Of a DNA stretch of 64,000 bases, positions 34,122 to 46,496 are shown one piece after another. Where the stretch lies: contig NZ_VEGH01000012.1 in the NCBI RefSeq assembly GCF_007679345.1, positions 62,001 through 126,000 on the forward strand, read 5' to 3'. The stretch is from Cellulosimicrobium cellulans (GTDB taxonomy: Bacteria; Actinomycetota; Actinomycetes; Actinomycetales; Cellulomonadaceae). The notes under the pieces are model-generated. The model saw only the letters and a list, made by a program, of their open reading frames with translations, was not told where the DNA came from and searched no databases. Both the position numbers and the translations under genes were made by a program. Each line of letters begins with the position of its first letter. The first letter of the stretch is position 1.

Positions 34122-35678
34122 TCAGCCCGCGGCACCCGCCGGTGCCGCCAGCGCCCGCACCGTGTCGATCGTGTCCGCCTCCGCCGCGGGCTTGTCGTCG
34201 CGGTACCGCAGGACCCGCGCGAACCGCAGCGCCAGCCCGCCGGGGTACCGGGTGGACCGCTGCACGCCGTCGAACGCGATCTCCACCACCTGCTCGGGCC
34301 GCAGCGTCACGGTCCAGCCGTCGTCGGCGACCTCGAGCTCCCGGAACCGCGCGGTCTGCCAGGCGAGCATCTCGTCCGTCATGCCCTTGAACGTCTTGCC
34401 GAGCATGACGAACCCGCCGTCGCCGTCCCGCGCGCCGAGGTGGATGTTGGACAGGGAGCCGACCCTGCGGCCGGAGCCGCGCTCGACGGCCAGCACGACC
34501 AGGTCGAGCGTGTGCCGCGGCTTGACCTTGACCCAGGCGCCACCGCGCCGGCCCGCCTCGTAGGGCGCGGCGGCGTCCTTGACGATCACGCCCTCCTGCC
34601 CGGCGGCGACCCAGCCGGCGAACGCCTCCTGCGCGACGTCGGGGTCCGCGGTGACGACCCGCTCGACGGCGTGGTCCGGGGCGATCGCGTCGAGCACGGC
34701 CAGCCGGTCGGTCAGCGGCGCGTCGAGCAGGTCGACGCCGTCGCGGTGCAGGACGTCGAAGAAGTACGGCCGCAGGGCGGTGGTCGCGGCCAGCTCGGCG
34801 TCCCGGGTGGCGCTGCGCGCGGCGGTCTCCTGGAACGGGCGCGGGCGACCGTCGGGTCCGAGGGCCAGCGCCTCGCCGTCCAGGACGACCGCGCGGACCG
34901 GGAGGGCGCGGGCGACCTCGACGACCTCGGGCACCCGGGCGGTGATGTCGTCGAGGCTGCGGGTGTAGACGTGCACCTCGTCGCCGTCGCGGTGCACCTG
35001 GATCCGGATGCCGTCGAGCTTGGCGTCGACGACGACCGCGCGGCCGTCGAAGCCGGCGACCGCCGCGGGGACGTCGGGCGCGGAGGCGGCGAGCATCGGC
35101 CGCACCGGGCGGCCGACCGCCAGGCCGAACGCGTCCAGGGCGGCCCGCGCCGCCTCGGGGGTCGGTGCCGCGAGGGCCGCCTCGGCGACCGGCTCGCTCG
35201 CCCCCGCCAGCATCGCGGCCCGCCGGACGGCCGCCACCGGCACGCCCGCGGCCTCGGCGACCGCGTCCAGCAGCAGCGCGTCGAGCGCGCCCTGGCGCAC
35301 CTCGCCGGCGACGAGGCCCGCGAGGAACCGCTGCTCGTCGGCGGTGGCCGCGCCGAACAGCTCCGCCGCGAGCGCGGACCGCGCGCCGGCGGAGCCCGGG
35401 CCGGACAGCCCGGCCATGCGCTCGAAGGTCGCGTCCACGGCGAGGACGTCGAGGGACGGCTCGGCCGCGGGCGGCGGCAGGTCGCGCAGGGACCGCCAGC
35501 CCAGACCGGTGCGGCGCTGCCGGAGCTCGCCCGCGAGGTACCGCGCGACGACGGGCACCTCGTCCGGGCCGGTGCGGCGCAGCAGGTCGACGAGCAGCGC
35601 CCGCTTGGCGAGGCGCGAGCGGGTCGCGGCCAGGCCCGCGCTGGTGGCGGCGACGTCGGCGAGCAGCACGTCCGTCAT
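34122..35678 (-). CDS. ATP-dependent DNA ligase (LigB-like)
   Basis: 518 residues. An N-terminal DNA-binding domain (~1-200) precedes the adenylation domain with motif [13 protein letters not shown] (~228, Lys nucleophile), motif III YFFDVLH, motif IV EGVIVKD (~382) and motif V AWVKVKPR (~400), then the OB domain with [13 protein letters not shown]. Length and architecture match mycobacterial LigB rather than LigC/LigD-LIG. It could supply ligase activity to the ligase-less PE-POL protein encoded nearby on the other strand. ATG 35678; a GTG 21 bases upstream is an alternative. Confidence 0.9.
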   Translation of the reverse strand: MTDVLLADVAATSAGLAATRSRLAKRALLVDLLRRTGPDEVPVVARYLAGELRQRRTGLGWRSLRDLPPPAAEPSLDVLAVDATFERMAGLSGPGSAGARSALAAELFGAATADEQRFLAGLVAGEVRQGALDALLLDAVAEAAGVPVAAVRRAAMLAGASEPVAEAALAAPTPEAARAALDAFGLAVGRPVRPMLAASAPDVPAAVAGFDGRAVVVDAKLDGIRIQVHRDGDEVHVYTRSLDDITARVPEVVEVARALPVRAVVLDGEALALGPDGRPRPFQETAARSATRDAELAATTALRPYFFDVLHRDGVDLLDAPLTDRLAVLDAIAPDHAVERVVTADPDVAQEAFAGWVAAGQEGVIVKDAAAPYEAGRRGGAWVKVKPRHTLDLVVLAVERGSGRRVGSLSNIHLGARDGDGGFVMLGKTFKGMTDEMLAWQTARFRELEVADDGWTVTLRPEQVVEIAFDGVQRSTRYPGGLALRFARVLRYRDDKPAAEADTIDTVRALAAPAGAAG

Positions 35679-35712
35679 CCTGCCGCCGACCACCGACACC
35701 CGCGAGCCCGGC

Positions 35713-37293
35713 TCACTCCGGGGACAGGGCGCCCCGGGTGAGCCGGACCTCCTCCGCGTCGAGCTGGGCCTGCACCTCGCGCAGCACGATGTCGTCGATC
35801 GTCCGCTCGTCGCGCAGCCGCACCACCGCTGCGCGCTTGTGCGCGAGCACCGCCAGCCGGAGCGCGTCGAAGTCGGCCTCGCGCGGGCGGCCGTCGTCGG
35901 CGGGCCCGTCGCCGGCCTCCGCCAGCGCCTCCGCGTGCATCCGGTACTCCGCCTCGAGCTTGGTGACGACCTTGCCGTTCAGCCCGAGCCGCGCCGCCTC
36001 GACCGGGAGGGCGTCCAGCGCGGCGCGGGTCGCGACCTTCTCCGCGTGGTGCCGCTCGCTCTCGATGCCGTCGTCGACGGGGAGCCGGGCCCAGCGGACG
36101 ACGGCCGGCAGCGTGAGCCCCTGGACCAGCAGCGTCGCCAGGATCACGCCGCCGGTGATGAAGATGATGACGTCCCGCCCGGGGAACGGTGCACCGTCCC
36201 CCGTGGTCTCGGGCACGCCCAGCGCCGCGGCCAGCGACACCGCCCCGCGGAACCCCGCCCAGGCCCCGGGCATCCGGTGCCGCCAGGACACGCGCCGGGT
36301 GCGCTGCACCGGGCGGCGGTCGAGCGCGCGGACGACGTAGGGCGTGGTGTGGAACCACAGCATCCGGGCGCCGATCACCGCGCCGAACGCGGCGGCGGTC
36401 CAGCCCACGGCCTCGGCGAGCCGCGCGGAGGTCAGGCCGTCGGCGGCGGTGACGAGCTGCATGCCGACCAGCACGAACAGCGCGCCGTTGAGCACGTGGC
36501 TGACGACCGCCCAGAACGACTGCGACTGCACCCGGGCGGCGGCGGGGATGAGGCGCGGCCCGCTCTGGCTGATGAGCAGGCCGGCGACGACCACGGCGAG
36601 GACGCCGGACGCCTCCACGAGCTCGGCGAGGAGGAACGCGGCGAACGGGGTCAGCACGCTGATCACGCTCTGCTGGATCGCCTCGTGCATCCGCTCGCGC
36701 AGCTGGACCGCCAGCCACCACACCACCACCCCCGCGGCCGCGCCGCCGAGGTAGGAGATCGTGAACCGCCCCGCCAGGTAGCCGCCCGTGACCGGCTCGG
36801 CGACGGCGTGCACCGCGATCGCGTAGATGACCAGAGCGGTGCCGTCGTTGACCAGGCTCTCCGCGCGCAGGGTGGTGAGGGTGCGGCGCGGCATGCCGCG
36901 GGCGACGCCGGCGACGGCGGTGGCGTCGGTGGGTGCGAGCACGCCGCCGAGGATCCACGCCGGGCCCCACGGCATCCCGAGGGCGTGCAGCACGACGGCG
37001 ACCACACCCGCGGTGACCACCACGAGCAGCACGCTGGACAGCACGATCACCCGCAGGTTCGCGCGGATCTCGCGCAGCGACGTCGTCAGGCTCTCCCAGT
37101 AGAGCAGCGCGGGCAGCACCACCAGCAGCACCAGCTCCGGCGGCACGGTGAGCCCGCGGAACGCGGGGAGGAACCCGAGGCCGATCCCGAGCACGAGCAG
37201 GACCAGCGGCGGCGCGACGCCGAGCCGGCGCCCGAGGGCCGTTCCGGCCAGGAGCGCGAGCAGCACGACGACGATGAGCTCCAGCGTGAGCAC
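35713..37293 (-). CDS. CPA1-family Na+/H+ antiporter
   Basis: 526 residues with about 12 transmembrane helices. [18 protein letters not shown] (~97-114) is the CPA1 TD/ND motif region, [17 protein letters not shown] (~126) holds the catalytic ND pair, and [15 protein letters not shown] (~333) is another CPA1 mark. The C-terminal 110 residues are cytoplasmic and helical. Expels Na+ in exchange for H+ across the membrane (family role). GTG 37293 follows GCAGGAGG. Transcribed with the DNA ligase downstream, 34 bases apart. Confidence 0.92.
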   Translation of the reverse strand: MLTLELIVVVLLALLAGTALGRRLGVAPPLVLLVLGIGLGFLPAFRGLTVPPELVLLVVLPALLYWESLTTSLREIRANLRVIVLSSVLLVVVTAGVVAVVLHALGMPWGPAWILGGVLAPTDATAVAGVARGMPRRTLTTLRAESLVNDGTALVIYAIAVHAVAEPVTGGYLAGRFTISYLGGAAAGVVVWWLAVQLRERMHEAIQQSVISVLTPFAAFLLAELVEASGVLAVVVAGLLISQSGPRLIPAAARVQSQSFWAVVSHVLNGALFVLVGMQLVTAADGLTSARLAEAVGWTAAAFGAVIGARMLWFHTTPYVVRALDRRPVQRTRRVSWRHRMPGAWAGFRGAVSLAAALGVPETTGDGAPFPGRDVIIFITGGVILATLLVQGLTLPAVVRWARLPVDDGIESERHHAEKVATRAALDALPVEAARLGLNGKVVTKLEAEYRMHAEALAEAGDGPADDGRPREADFDALRLAVLAHKRAAVVRLRDERTIDDIVLREVQAQLDAEEVRLTRGALSPE

Positions 37294-37372
37294 GGTGCCT
37301 CCTGCGGCGCGGGCGGCCGGTCGTCGAGGGGGCGGCCGGGCGGGACGGCACGAGGATGCTCGCGCCGCCCCG

Positions 37373-37515
37373 ACCCGGCAAGAGGGACCCGGCAAGAGGG
37401 AACGGCTCAGCCGGCCCCGGCCCCGGCTCCCGCGCCGGCCCCGGCTCCCGCGGCCCCGGCTCCCGCCCCGGCGCCGACACCTGCGCCCGCGCCCGCCCCG
37501 ACGGCCACCGCGGGC
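37373..37515. repeat. 14-nt tandem duplicate and GC-rich GH1 tail repeat
   Basis: ACCCGGCAAGAGGG occurs twice in tandem (37373-37400), just downstream of the GH1 stop. Next to it, 37410-37515 encodes the Gly/Ala tail of the GH1 enzyme with repeated GGAGCCGGGGCC-like units on the minus strand. Both look like slippage products. Confidence 0.6.
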
Positions 37516-38972
37516 GCCGCGCCGCCCACGGGCGGCAGCACGCCCGTGGTCGCGAGCCGCCGGTACCAGTGCCCCGAGTCCTTCACGGTGCGCGCCATCG
37601 TCGCGTAGTCGACGTGCACGATCCCGAACCGGCGCTCGTACCCGTACGCCCACTCGAAGTTGTCCAGCAGCGACCACGCGAAGTAGCCCCGGACGTCCGC
37701 CCCGGCGTCCAGCGCCGCGCCGACCGCCTCGACGTGCGCGTGCAGGTAGGCCACCCGGTCGGCGTCGTGCACGCCCCCGTCCGGCGCGACGACGTCGGGG
37801 TAGGCCGCCCCGTTCTCGGTGACGTGCAGCGGGAGGTCCGGGCGGCGGCGGTGCAGGTCGACCAGCAGCTCGGTCAGCCCCGACGGGTCGACCACCCAGC
37901 CCATCGCGGTCCGCGGGCCCGGCTGGTGCCGCCAGCGGACACCCTCGACGAGGTTGGCGGGCGGCCGGGTCGCGCCCGCGGGCGAGGCCGCCTGCACGTC
38001 GGCCTCCCCGGCCGCGGCGTCCCCGGTCCCGGGCGCCGGCCCGGTCCCGGCCGTGTCCGCGCCGACCAGCGCGGTCGTGTAGTAGTTCACCCCGAGCGCG
38101 TCCAGCCGTGTCCGGATCAGCTCCAGGTCCCCGTCGCGCACGAACGACCAGTCGGTGAGGTGCGCGGTCTCCGCGACGACCTCCTCCGGGTACGCGCCGT
38201 CGAGCAGCGGCCCGAGGAACACCTCGTTCGCCACCCGGTCCAGCCGCGCCTTCGCCGCCGCGTCCGCGGGCGCCGCCGACGAGGCCCGGTTCACCTGGAG
38301 GTTCAGCGTGATCGACACCGGCGCCGCGTCACCCGCGGCGGCGCGCACCGCGCGGGCGCCGAGCCCGTGCGCGAGGTTGAGCGTGTGCACCGCGGCCAGC
38401 GCCCGGGCGGGGTCCTGCACGCCCGGGGCGTGCTCGCCGGACGCGTACCCGAGGTAGGCGGAGCACCACGGCTCGTTGAGCGTGGTCCACAGCGCGACGC
38501 GGTCGCCGAGCGCGCCCGCGACGAGGCCCGCGTAGTCGGCGAACCGCCAGGCGGTGTCCCGCGCGGGCCAGCCGCCGGCGTCCTCCAGCGCCTGGGGCAG
38601 GTCCCAGTGGTAGAGCGTGACGACCGGGTCGATGCCGTGCGCCAGCAGGGTGTCGGCCAGCCGCCGGTAGAAGTCCAGCCCGGCGGGGTTCGCCGGCCCC
38701 CGCCCGGTCGGCTGCACGCGGGGCCACGCGACCGAGAACCGGTAGGCACCGAGCCCGAGGTCGGCCATCAGCGCGACGTCGTCCGCGAACCGGCGGTAGT
38801 GGTCGGTGCCGAGGTCGCCGGTGTGGCCGCCGAGCACGGCGCCGGGCGTCCGGGAGAAGGTGTCCCAGATCGACGGGCCGCGGCCGTCCGCGTCCGTCGC
38901 GCCCTCCACCTGGTACGCGGCCGTGGCCGCGCCCCAGACGAACCCGTCGGGGAACCGGCGCGCGCCGCTCAC
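37407..38972 (-). CDS. GH1 beta-glucosidase/beta-mannosidase
   Basis: 521 residues. Classic GH1 TIM barrel: [18 protein letters not shown] at the start, acid/base Glu in WTTLNEPW (~170), nucleophile Glu in [12 protein letters not shown] (~390), and [18 protein letters not shown]. Hydrolyses beta-linked gluco- or mannosides inside the cell (no signal peptide). It ends in a ~35-residue tail of alternating Gly/Ala, unusual for GH1. Start GTG 38972 overlaps the upstream GH2 stop (GTGA): last gene of the oligosaccharide operon. Confidence 0.93.
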   Translation of the reverse strand: MSGARRFPDGFVWGAATAAYQVEGATDADGRGPSIWDTFSRTPGAVLGGHTGDLGTDHYRRFADDVALMADLGLGAYRFSVAWPRVQPTGRGPANPAGLDFYRRLADTLLAHGIDPVVTLYHWDLPQALEDAGGWPARDTAWRFADYAGLVAGALGDRVALWTTLNEPWCSAYLGYASGEHAPGVQDPARALAAVHTLNLAHGLGARAVRAAAGDAAPVSITLNLQVNRASSAAPADAAAKARLDRVANEVFLGPLLDGAYPEEVVAETAHLTDWSFVRDGDLELIRTRLDALGVNYYTTALVGADTAGTGPAPGTGDAAAGEADVQAASPAGATRPPANLVEGVRWRHQPGPRTAMGWVVDPSGLTELLVDLHRRRPDLPLHVTENGAAYPDVVAPDGGVHDADRVAYLHAHVEAVGAALDAGADVRGYFAWSLLDNFEWAYGYERRFGIVHVDYATMARTVKDSGHWYRRLATTGVLPPVGGAAPAVAVGAGAGAGVGAGAGAGAAGAGAGAGAGAGAG

Positions 38973-41560
38973 CGGGCCGCCTCGAGGTCGGCCTCGAGGT
39001 CGGCCTCGCGGTCGGGCTCGCCCGCGAGCGGCACGCCGGCGAGCGGCACGCCCCGCAGGTCGTTCGCCGACCGCAGCACCGGCGCGGACGTCAGGTCGGC
39101 CAGGTCGAGCACGGCGTCCGTCGTCACGTGGAACGTCGCCCGCTCGCCCGCCAGCAGCGTGACCAGCGCGTCGTCGACGAGCGCGTCCGCCGCGAGCCGG
39201 TCGGCGTGCAGCGTGACGTCGGCCGCGTAGGACCGGGCGACGACCTCGACCCGGTAGCCGCCGGGCTCGCGCGCCGCGGTGGCCCGCACCGCCCCCGGGT
39301 CGAGCCGCAGGTCGACGTCCTCCACGAAGGTGTGCGTCGCCCGCCGCTCGGAGCCGCCGTCCGGCAGCCGCGCCGCCAGCACCTCGCCCGCCGGGTCGCG
39401 GGGCGTGGCGAGGTCCGCCGGCAGCGGCACGACCGCCACCGACCGCGGCTCGACCGCCACAGGCACGCCCGCCGCCGCGGCCGTCACGCCGCCGAGCGTC
39501 TCCCGGCGCAGGTGCGCGGTGCCGGCCCAGGGCTCGTCGGTGTCGTTGGTCGCGACCAGCACGACGCCGCCGTCGCGCTCGGCGAGGAACAGCGTGCGCG
39601 GGGCGCCGGCGGCGCGCAGCGCGTACCAGAGCGGCTTGGGCCGCTCGGCGGAGTCGACGGCGGCCCAGGACGTCACCGGCCAGCAGTCGTTGAGCTGCCA
39701 GACGATCCAGCCCGCGGTGCGCGGCCACCAGGCGCGGTAGTGCTCGACCGCGTGCCGGACGGCGCGGGCCTGGTTGAGCTGGGCCGCCCAGTGCCAGTCG
39801 GCGAAGTCGCGCGGGACGCCGAGGTGCGGGGCCATGCCGCGGTCGAGCTTGCCGTTGCCGTCCTCGGCCTTCTGGTGCACGAGGAACACCGGGTCCTCCT
39901 GCGGCAGGCGGGCGTCGGCGAGCGGGCCGCCGTCGACGGCGTGCACCCAGTCGACGAGCGTGCGCCAGGCCGGCGGGCCCTGGAACCCGAACTCCGAGCA
40001 GAACCGCGGGATCTCCGAGCGGTAGACCGTGTAGTCGACCCGGTTCCACACCTCCCACTGGTGGTGCGTGCCGCGGTCGGGGTCGTTGGGGTGCACGTCC
40101 TCGGGGTCGCGGCGCGGGGTGAACGGGCTGTTGGTGGCGTACGGGCGGGTCGGGTCGAGCTCCGCCAGCACGGCGGGGAACAGCTCCTCGGCGTACCACC
40201 GGCCCCAGGTCGCCTCCCCGAGCTGCGCCTTCCAGCCCCAGTCCTCGTGGCCCCAGACGTTCTCGTTGCCGCCGTTCCACAGCACCAGCGACGGGTGCGG
40301 CATCAGCCGGACGACGTTCTCCCGCGCCTCCGCCTCGATCTCGGAGCGCAGCGGCTCCTCCTCCGGGTACGCCGCGCAGGCGAGCAGGAAGTCCTGCCAG
40401 ACCAGCAGGCCGCGCTCGTCGCACGCCTCGTAGAAGTCCTCGGACTCGTAGATCCCGCCGCCCCAGACCCGCAGCAGGTTGAGGTGCGCGTCGGCCGCCT
40501 GGTCGAGCCGGCGCGCCAGGCGCTCGCGCGTGATCCGGGTCAGGAAGTGGTCGTCGGGGATCCAGTTCGCCCCGCGCACGGCGACCGGGCGGCCGTTGAC
40601 CACGAGCGTGAACCGGGTGCCGTGCTCGTCGTCGGCGGTGTCGAGGGTGACGGACCGGAAGCCGACCCGCCGGCGCCAGGTGTCCAGCGCCGCGCCGTCG
40701 CCGCCGTCGGCCGCCGTGAGCGTGACGTCCAGGTCGACCAGCGGCTGCTCGCCGTGCCCGACCGGCCACCACACCGGGGCGTCCGGGACCGCGAGCTCGA
40801 CGGCCGCCGCGGAGTCGCCCGCCGGCACGGTCACGGAGGCCGACACCCCCAGCGCCGCCGCCCGGACGGTCAGCGCGGCGTCCGGCACCAGCCCCGACCG
40901 CTCCACGTCCACGTGCACCACCACCCGGCCGGTGCCGTCCGCGTCGAGCGTGACCAGCGGCCGCACCCGGGCGAGGCGGGCCACCGACCAGCGCTCGACC
41001 CGCACCGGCTTCCACAGCCCGGCGGTGCGCAGGTCCGGCCCCCAGTCCCAGCCGAACGAGCAGGCCATCTTGCGGACGAAGTTGTACGGCACCGGGCTGT
41101 ACGCCGAGGGGCGGTCGCCCAGGGCGTCCCGCACCTCGTCGGCGTACGCGGTGGCGGACCGCAGGTCGACGGTCAGGGCGCGCGGGGCCCCGTCCGCCAG
41201 GTCCCGGACGTCGTACCGGTACGACCGGTGCATGTTCGCGGTCGTCCCGAGCACCCGCCCGCCGAGCGCCACGGTGCCCACGGTGTCGACGCCCTCCAGC
41301 ACGAGGTCGACCCGCTCGCCGTCCGCGGCGGGCTCCAGCGCGAGCGCCCGCTCGTACCGCCAGTCCGTGCCGTGGAACCAGCGCACGGACTCCTCGTGCG
41401 CGTCCAGGTACGGGTCCGGGATGAGGCCGGCGGCCAGGAGGTCGGTGTGCACGGAGCCGGGCACCTCGGCGGCGAGGGCGCCCGCGGCGAGGACGGCGTC
41501 GGGCACGGGGCCGGCGGTGGCGGTGACGGTCCAGCCGTCGGCGAGGGTGTGGTGCTGCAC
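38969..41560 (-). CDS. GH2 beta-mannosidase
   Basis: 863 residues. [20 protein letters not shown] near the N-terminus is diagnostic of GH2 beta-mannosidases; [18 protein letters not shown] (~140), [16 protein letters not shown], acid/base Glu in [11 protein letters not shown] (~430), nucleophile Glu in CSEFGFQGP (~518). Cleaves terminal beta-mannose, likely from imported mannobiose or mannan fragments (no signal peptide). GTG 41560 follows CGGGAGC. The C-terminal end carries a short [10 protein letters not shown] duplication. Overlaps the GH1 gene by 4 bases. Confidence 0.93.
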   Translation of the reverse strand: MQHHTLADGWTVTATAGPVPDAVLAAGALAAEVPGSVHTDLLAAGLIPDPYLDAHEESVRWFHGTDWRYERALALEPAADGERVDLVLEGVDTVGTVALGGRVLGTTANMHRSYRYDVRDLADGAPRALTVDLRSATAYADEVRDALGDRPSAYSPVPYNFVRKMACSFGWDWGPDLRTAGLWKPVRVERWSVARLARVRPLVTLDADGTGRVVVHVDVERSGLVPDAALTVRAAALGVSASVTVPAGDSAAAVELAVPDAPVWWPVGHGEQPLVDLDVTLTAADGGDGAALDTWRRRVGFRSVTLDTADDEHGTRFTLVVNGRPVAVRGANWIPDDHFLTRITRERLARRLDQAADAHLNLLRVWGGGIYESEDFYEACDERGLLVWQDFLLACAAYPEEEPLRSEIEAEARENVVRLMPHPSLVLWNGGNENVWGHEDWGWKAQLGEATWGRWYAEELFPAVLAELDPTRPYATNSPFTPRRDPEDVHPNDPDRGTHHQWEVWNRVDYTVYRSEIPRFCSEFGFQGPPAWRTLVDWVHAVDGGPLADARLPQEDPVFLVHQKAEDGNGKLDRGMAPHLGVPRDFADWHWAAQLNQARAVRHAVEHYRAWWPRTAGWIVWQLNDCWPVTSWAAVDSAERPKPLWYALRAAGAPRTLFLAERDGGVVLVATNDTDEPWAGTAHLRRETLGGVTAAAAGVPVAVEPRSVAVVPLPADLATPRDPAGEVLAARLPDGGSERRATHTFVEDVDLRLDPGAVRATAAREPGGYRVEVVARSYAADVTLHADRLAADALVDDALVTLLAGERATFHVTTDAVLDLADLTSAPVLRSANDLRGVPLAGVPLAGEPDREADLEADLEAAR

Positions 41561-41616
41561 GGGTGCTCCCGGGTGTCGCAGGGGTGGCTCAGGGTGGCGC
41601 AGGGGTGTCGCAGGTG

Positions 41617-43659
41617 TCAGCGGCGCTCGCGGACGACGCGCACGCCGCCCGCCGGCACGGTGGTGACGGGCCCGACCTCCGCGCCGGTCAGCAGGTCGGT
41701 CCCGGACGCGGTGGCCTTGCGGTCCGCGTCGGTGTGGTTGAGCAGGAACAGGTAGGAGGACCCGGCGCCGACGCGGCGGACCGCCTCGACGCCGGGGTCG
41801 GCCTCGGCGGTGCGCGGGAGCCCGGCCTCCTCGACGAGCAGGGCGGCGACCCGGTCGACGGCCGCGCGGGGCAGCGCCGCCCCGACGTACCAGGCGGCCC
41901 CGCCGTCGCCGACGGAGCGGCGGGTCACCGCCGGGCCGCCCGCCAGCGACGACGCCGCGTACCGGACGACCGCCTCGGCGCCGTCGAGCTCGACCCGCTC
42001 GGTCCAGTCCGCGACCTCGGTGCCGTCGTCCAGCCGGACGCGCTCGCCGGCCTGCAGCGGGTAGAACTCGTCGGTCCACGCGCCGAGCACGTCCTGCAGG
42101 GCGCCCAGCCCGGGCCGGACTCGGCCGGTCGGCTCGCAGACGCCGGACAGGTAGGTGACCAGCAGCGTCCCGCCGCGTTCCGGCACGGCGCGCAGCCGGT
42201 CCGCCTCCGCGTCGGACAGCACCTGCAGCGTCGGCACCAGCACCAGGTCGTAGCCGGCCAGATCGGTCCCGGGCGGCACGACGTCGCAGAGCACCTGCCG
42301 CTCCCACAGGGCGCGGTGCCAGGTGCGCAGCTCGCGCCCGTACCGCAGCGCCCGGTGCGGGGTCAGTCCGTGCTGCAGCGCCCAGCCGGCCGGGTCGTCG
42401 ACGACCATCGCGGCGCGGGCGGGCTCGACCACGGTGCCCTGCACCTCCGCGAGGGCCCGCAGGTCGCGCCCCAGCGCGACGACCTCCCGCCAGATCCGGG
42501 ACCGGGTCCCCGAGTGCGGCACCATCGCCGAGTGGAACTGCTCGGCCCCGGCGGTCGAGGCACGCCACTGGAAGAACAGCGCGCCGTCGGAGCCGCGCGC
42601 GACGTGGGCCAGGGCGTTGCGGGCGATCTCGCCGGGATCCTTGGCGCGGTTGCGCTGCTGCCAGGACGGCGCCCCGGTGGAGTGCTCCATGAGCAGCCAC
42701 GGCCGACGCCCCGCGGACATGCCGCGCATCCGGTCCCCGGCGAACGCGAGGTCCTGCTCCCGGTCCGGGTCGTCCACCAGCGTGTAGTGGTCGTTCGCCA
42801 CCACGGCGGTGTGCGGGGCCCAGGACGCGTAGTCGACGACCTGCGCGCCGGGGCCGACCATCATGTTCGTCGTGACGGGGGCGTCGGAGTGCCGCTCGAG
42901 CACCTCCTTCTCGGCGAGGTAGTGCGCGAGCAGCGCGTCCGAGGAGTACCGCTCGTAGTCGAGGTAGAGCCCGGGGTTCGGGGCACCGTGCTTCCCGCGC
43001 GGCGGCAGGATCTCGTCCCACGCGCCGAACCGGTGCCCCCACTGCGCCGTGCCCCACGCCGCGTTCACCGCGTCCAGGGACCCGTACCGCGCGCGCAGCC
43101 AGTCCCGGAACGCCGCGGCCGACACGTCGCAGTAGCACCGCGCGTTGCCGCCGCCGAGCTCGTTGCTCACGTGCCACAGCCGCACGGCGGGGTGCCGGCC
43201 GTACCGCTCCGCCAGCGCCTCGACGTACCGCAGGGCGTACCGCCGGAACACCGCGCTGCTCGGGCACCACGCCAGCCGGCCGCCGGGCGGCTGCTGGTAC
43301 AGGTCGGCGTCGTACGGCAGCACCTCGGGGTGCGCGGTGTGCAGCCAGGACGGCGGCGCGGCGGTCGGCGTGGCGAGGTCGATCGCGATGCCGTGGGCGT
43401 GCAGCAGCGCGACCACCTCGTCGAACCAGGTCCAGTCGAAGACGCCGTCGGCGGTCTCGACCAGGCCCCAGGAGAACACCCCGAGGGTCACCAGGTTCAC
43501 GCCGGCCTCGCGCATCAGGGCGACGTCCTCGTCCCAGACCGCGCGGGGCCACTGCTCGGGGTTGTAGTCGCCGCCGAACGCCAGGCCGTCGACCAGGTGG
43601 ACCGGCGGAGGTGCGACGGCGGGCGGCGGCGGGACGACCGCGCTGACGAACTCAGGCAC
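41617..43659 (-). CDS. GH42 beta-galactosidase
   Basis: 680 residues. FGGDYNPEQWP (~28) is the GH42 signature; acid/base Glu in WHVSNELGGGN (~165), nucleophile Glu in LLMEHSTGAPSW (~325). The third domain shows the trimerisation fold. It lacks the N-terminal zinc-cysteine cluster clearly, though CYCD appears (~176). Removes terminal beta-galactose in the cytoplasm. GTG 43659 overlaps the end of the upstream ATPase gene by 8 bases; 56 bases separate it from the GH2 gene. Confidence 0.93.
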   Translation of the reverse strand: MPEFVSAVVPPPPAVAPPPVHLVDGLAFGGDYNPEQWPRAVWDEDVALMREAGVNLVTLGVFSWGLVETADGVFDWTWFDEVVALLHAHGIAIDLATPTAAPPSWLHTAHPEVLPYDADLYQQPPGGRLAWCPSSAVFRRYALRYVEALAERYGRHPAVRLWHVSNELGGGNARCYCDVSAAAFRDWLRARYGSLDAVNAAWGTAQWGHRFGAWDEILPPRGKHGAPNPGLYLDYERYSSDALLAHYLAEKEVLERHSDAPVTTNMMVGPGAQVVDYASWAPHTAVVANDHYTLVDDPDREQDLAFAGDRMRGMSAGRRPWLLMEHSTGAPSWQQRNRAKDPGEIARNALAHVARGSDGALFFQWRASTAGAEQFHSAMVPHSGTRSRIWREVVALGRDLRALAEVQGTVVEPARAAMVVDDPAGWALQHGLTPHRALRYGRELRTWHRALWERQVLCDVVPPGTDLAGYDLVLVPTLQVLSDAEADRLRAVPERGGTLLVTYLSGVCEPTGRVRPGLGALQDVLGAWTDEFYPLQAGERVRLDDGTEVADWTERVELDGAEAVVRYAASSLAGGPAVTRRSVGDGGAAWYVGAALPRAAVDRVAALLVEEAGLPRTAEADPGVEAVRRVGAGSSYLFLLNHTDADRKATASGTDLLTGAEVGPVTTVPAGGVRVVRERR

Positions 43660-44586
43660 CGGCCCGCACCCCGTCCGCGGTCGCGGCGCGCGCGGCCGCC
43701 TCCGCCTCGTCGATCGGCACCCAGGCGCCGAGCCCGTGGTCGTAGCAGACGGAGTTGTCGATGCCGTCGCGCGTCACGGCGGTGTCGCCCTCGCGCCCGA
43801 CGCTGCCGACCCGGTCCGGGTCGGGCGCGGCCATCGCGAGCAGCTTCGTGTAGTCGTGGTGCGGGTCGAGGATCACGGCGTCCGCCGGCCCGCGCTCCAC
43901 CACCCGGCCGCGGTAGAGCACCAGGATCTCGTCGGAGAAGTGCCGCGCGGTCGCCAGGTCGTGCGTGATGTACAGGACCGCGAGGTTGTCCTCCCGCTGC
44001 AGCCGGCCGAGCAGGTTGAGCACGCCGAGCCGGATCGACACGTCGAGCATCGACACCGGCTCGTCGGCGATCAGCACCTGCGCGCCCGGGGCGAGCGCCC
44101 GGGCGATCGCGACGCGCTGCCGCTGCCCGCCGGACAGCTCGTGCGGGCGGCGCGCGGCCATGTCCTCGGCGGGGTGCAGGTTGACCCGCTCCAGCATCTC
44201 CAGCACCCGGGCGTGGGTGGACGCCGCGTCGTGGGTGCGGCGGTGGATCCGCAGCGGCCGGGCGACGTGGTGCTCGACGGAGTGGAACGGGTTCAGCGAG
44301 GCGAACGGGTCCTGGAACACCATCTGCACGTGCCGCTGGTACACCGAGCCCATCACAGGCGTCCGGTCGTCGAGCTGCACGTCGATCCGCCCGGCGGTCG
44401 GCTTCTCCATCCGGGTGAGCAGCTTGGCGATCGTCGACTTCCCGGAGCCCGACTCGCCGACCAGGGCGACGGTGCGCCGGGGCACCAGGTCGAACGACAC
44501 CCGGTCGACCGCGCGCAGGGTGCTGCGGCGCAGGCCGGAGCGCAGGGCGTAGTCCTTCGTCAGGTTGGTGACGTGCACGCTGGTCA

Positions 44587-44587
<1 letters not shown>
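43652..44587 (-). CDS. ABC transporter ATP-binding protein (DppF-type)
   Basis: 311 residues. Walker A VGESGSGKST (~44), Q-loop MVFQDPFASLNP, signature LSGGQRQR (~152), Walker B VLIADEPVSMLD (~176) and H-loop ITHD. Dpp/Opp-type sequence. Powers the importer formed with the neighbouring permeases. Its ATG shares a base with the upstream stop (TGATG). Confidence 0.93.
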
Positions 44588-45473
<886 letters not shown>

Positions 45474-45474
<1 letters not shown>

Positions 45475-46484
45475 CAGGCGGCCTTCCTGGCGACGCGGGC
45501 GGCCGCCTTCGCGCGGCGGCGGGCGGTGCGGGCGTTCTTCAGGCGCGGGTTGATGATCTCGTCGATCGAGAAGTTGACCAGGGACAGCCCCATGCCGAAC
45601 AGCGCGATCACGAGGCCGGGCGGGACGAACCACCACCAGGCGCCGAGCGGGAGAGCGAAGCCGTTCTGCGCGTAGAACAGCATCGTGCCGAGGGTCGAGG
45701 CGTTCGAGGCGCCGAGGCCGAGGAACGACAGGCCCGCCTCGCCGAGGATCGCCGCGATCACCGCGTACACGAACTGCGACGCGAGCACCGGGAGCAGGTT
45801 CGGCAGGATCTCCACGCCGATGACCCGCCACGGCTTCTCGCCCGACAGCCGGGACGCGGCCACGTAGTCGCGCGAGCGCACCGACAGGGTCTGGGCGCGC
45901 AGCACCCGGGCCGAGGCCGCCCACGACGTCAGGGCGAGCACCACCGCGATGGTCCACAGCCCGCGGCTCTCCCGCGGCACGAAGCCCGAGATCACGATCA
46001 CCAGCGGCAGGCCCGGGATCACCAGGAACACGTTCGACAGCAGGGAGAACCCCTCGTCCGCCGCGCCGCCCAGGTAGGCGCCGTAGATCCCGAAGAACGC
46101 CGACAGCAGCGTGGCGAGCACGCCGACCATGAGGCCGATCTGCAGCGAGCCGCGGGTCGCGTGCGCCAGCTGGGCCAGCACGTCCTGGCCCGTCTGGGTG
46201 GTGCCGAGCCAGTGCTCCGCCGACGGCGGGGCCAGGCCGACGTCGCTGATCGCGTCGGGGTCGCCGACCAGGTACGGGCCGACCACGCCGAGCAGCACCA
46301 CCCCGGCGATCAGCACCAGGCCGGTGGCGAGCCACGGGGTCATGGTCGGCAGCAGCATCCGCCACGCGGGGCGGGCGCGGGTCCCCGCGGGGCGGGGCTC
46401 GGGCGTGGTGGTGGTCGGGGTGGTCTCGACGGGCCCGCCGGGCCCCTCGACGGCCACCTGCACGTCCGGTCCGATGTTCGTCAT
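45474..46484 (-). CDS. ABC transporter permease (DppC-type)
   Basis: 336 residues with about six transmembrane helices. WLGTTQTGQDVLAQLAHATR (~92) is the DppC loop; the inner-membrane component motif is near YVAASRLSGEKPWRVIGVEI (~210). A disordered 30-residue N-terminus precedes the first helix. Forms the translocation channel with the DppB-type permease. ATG 46484. Confidence 0.93.
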
Positions 46485-46496
46485 CGCCGGCTCCCC

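Noticed and set aside
41561..41616. Repeats of GGTGTCGCAGGGGT-like units between GH42 and GH2
   Set aside because: Short, imperfect and in a 56-base spacer; no palindrome or promoter consensus is seen.
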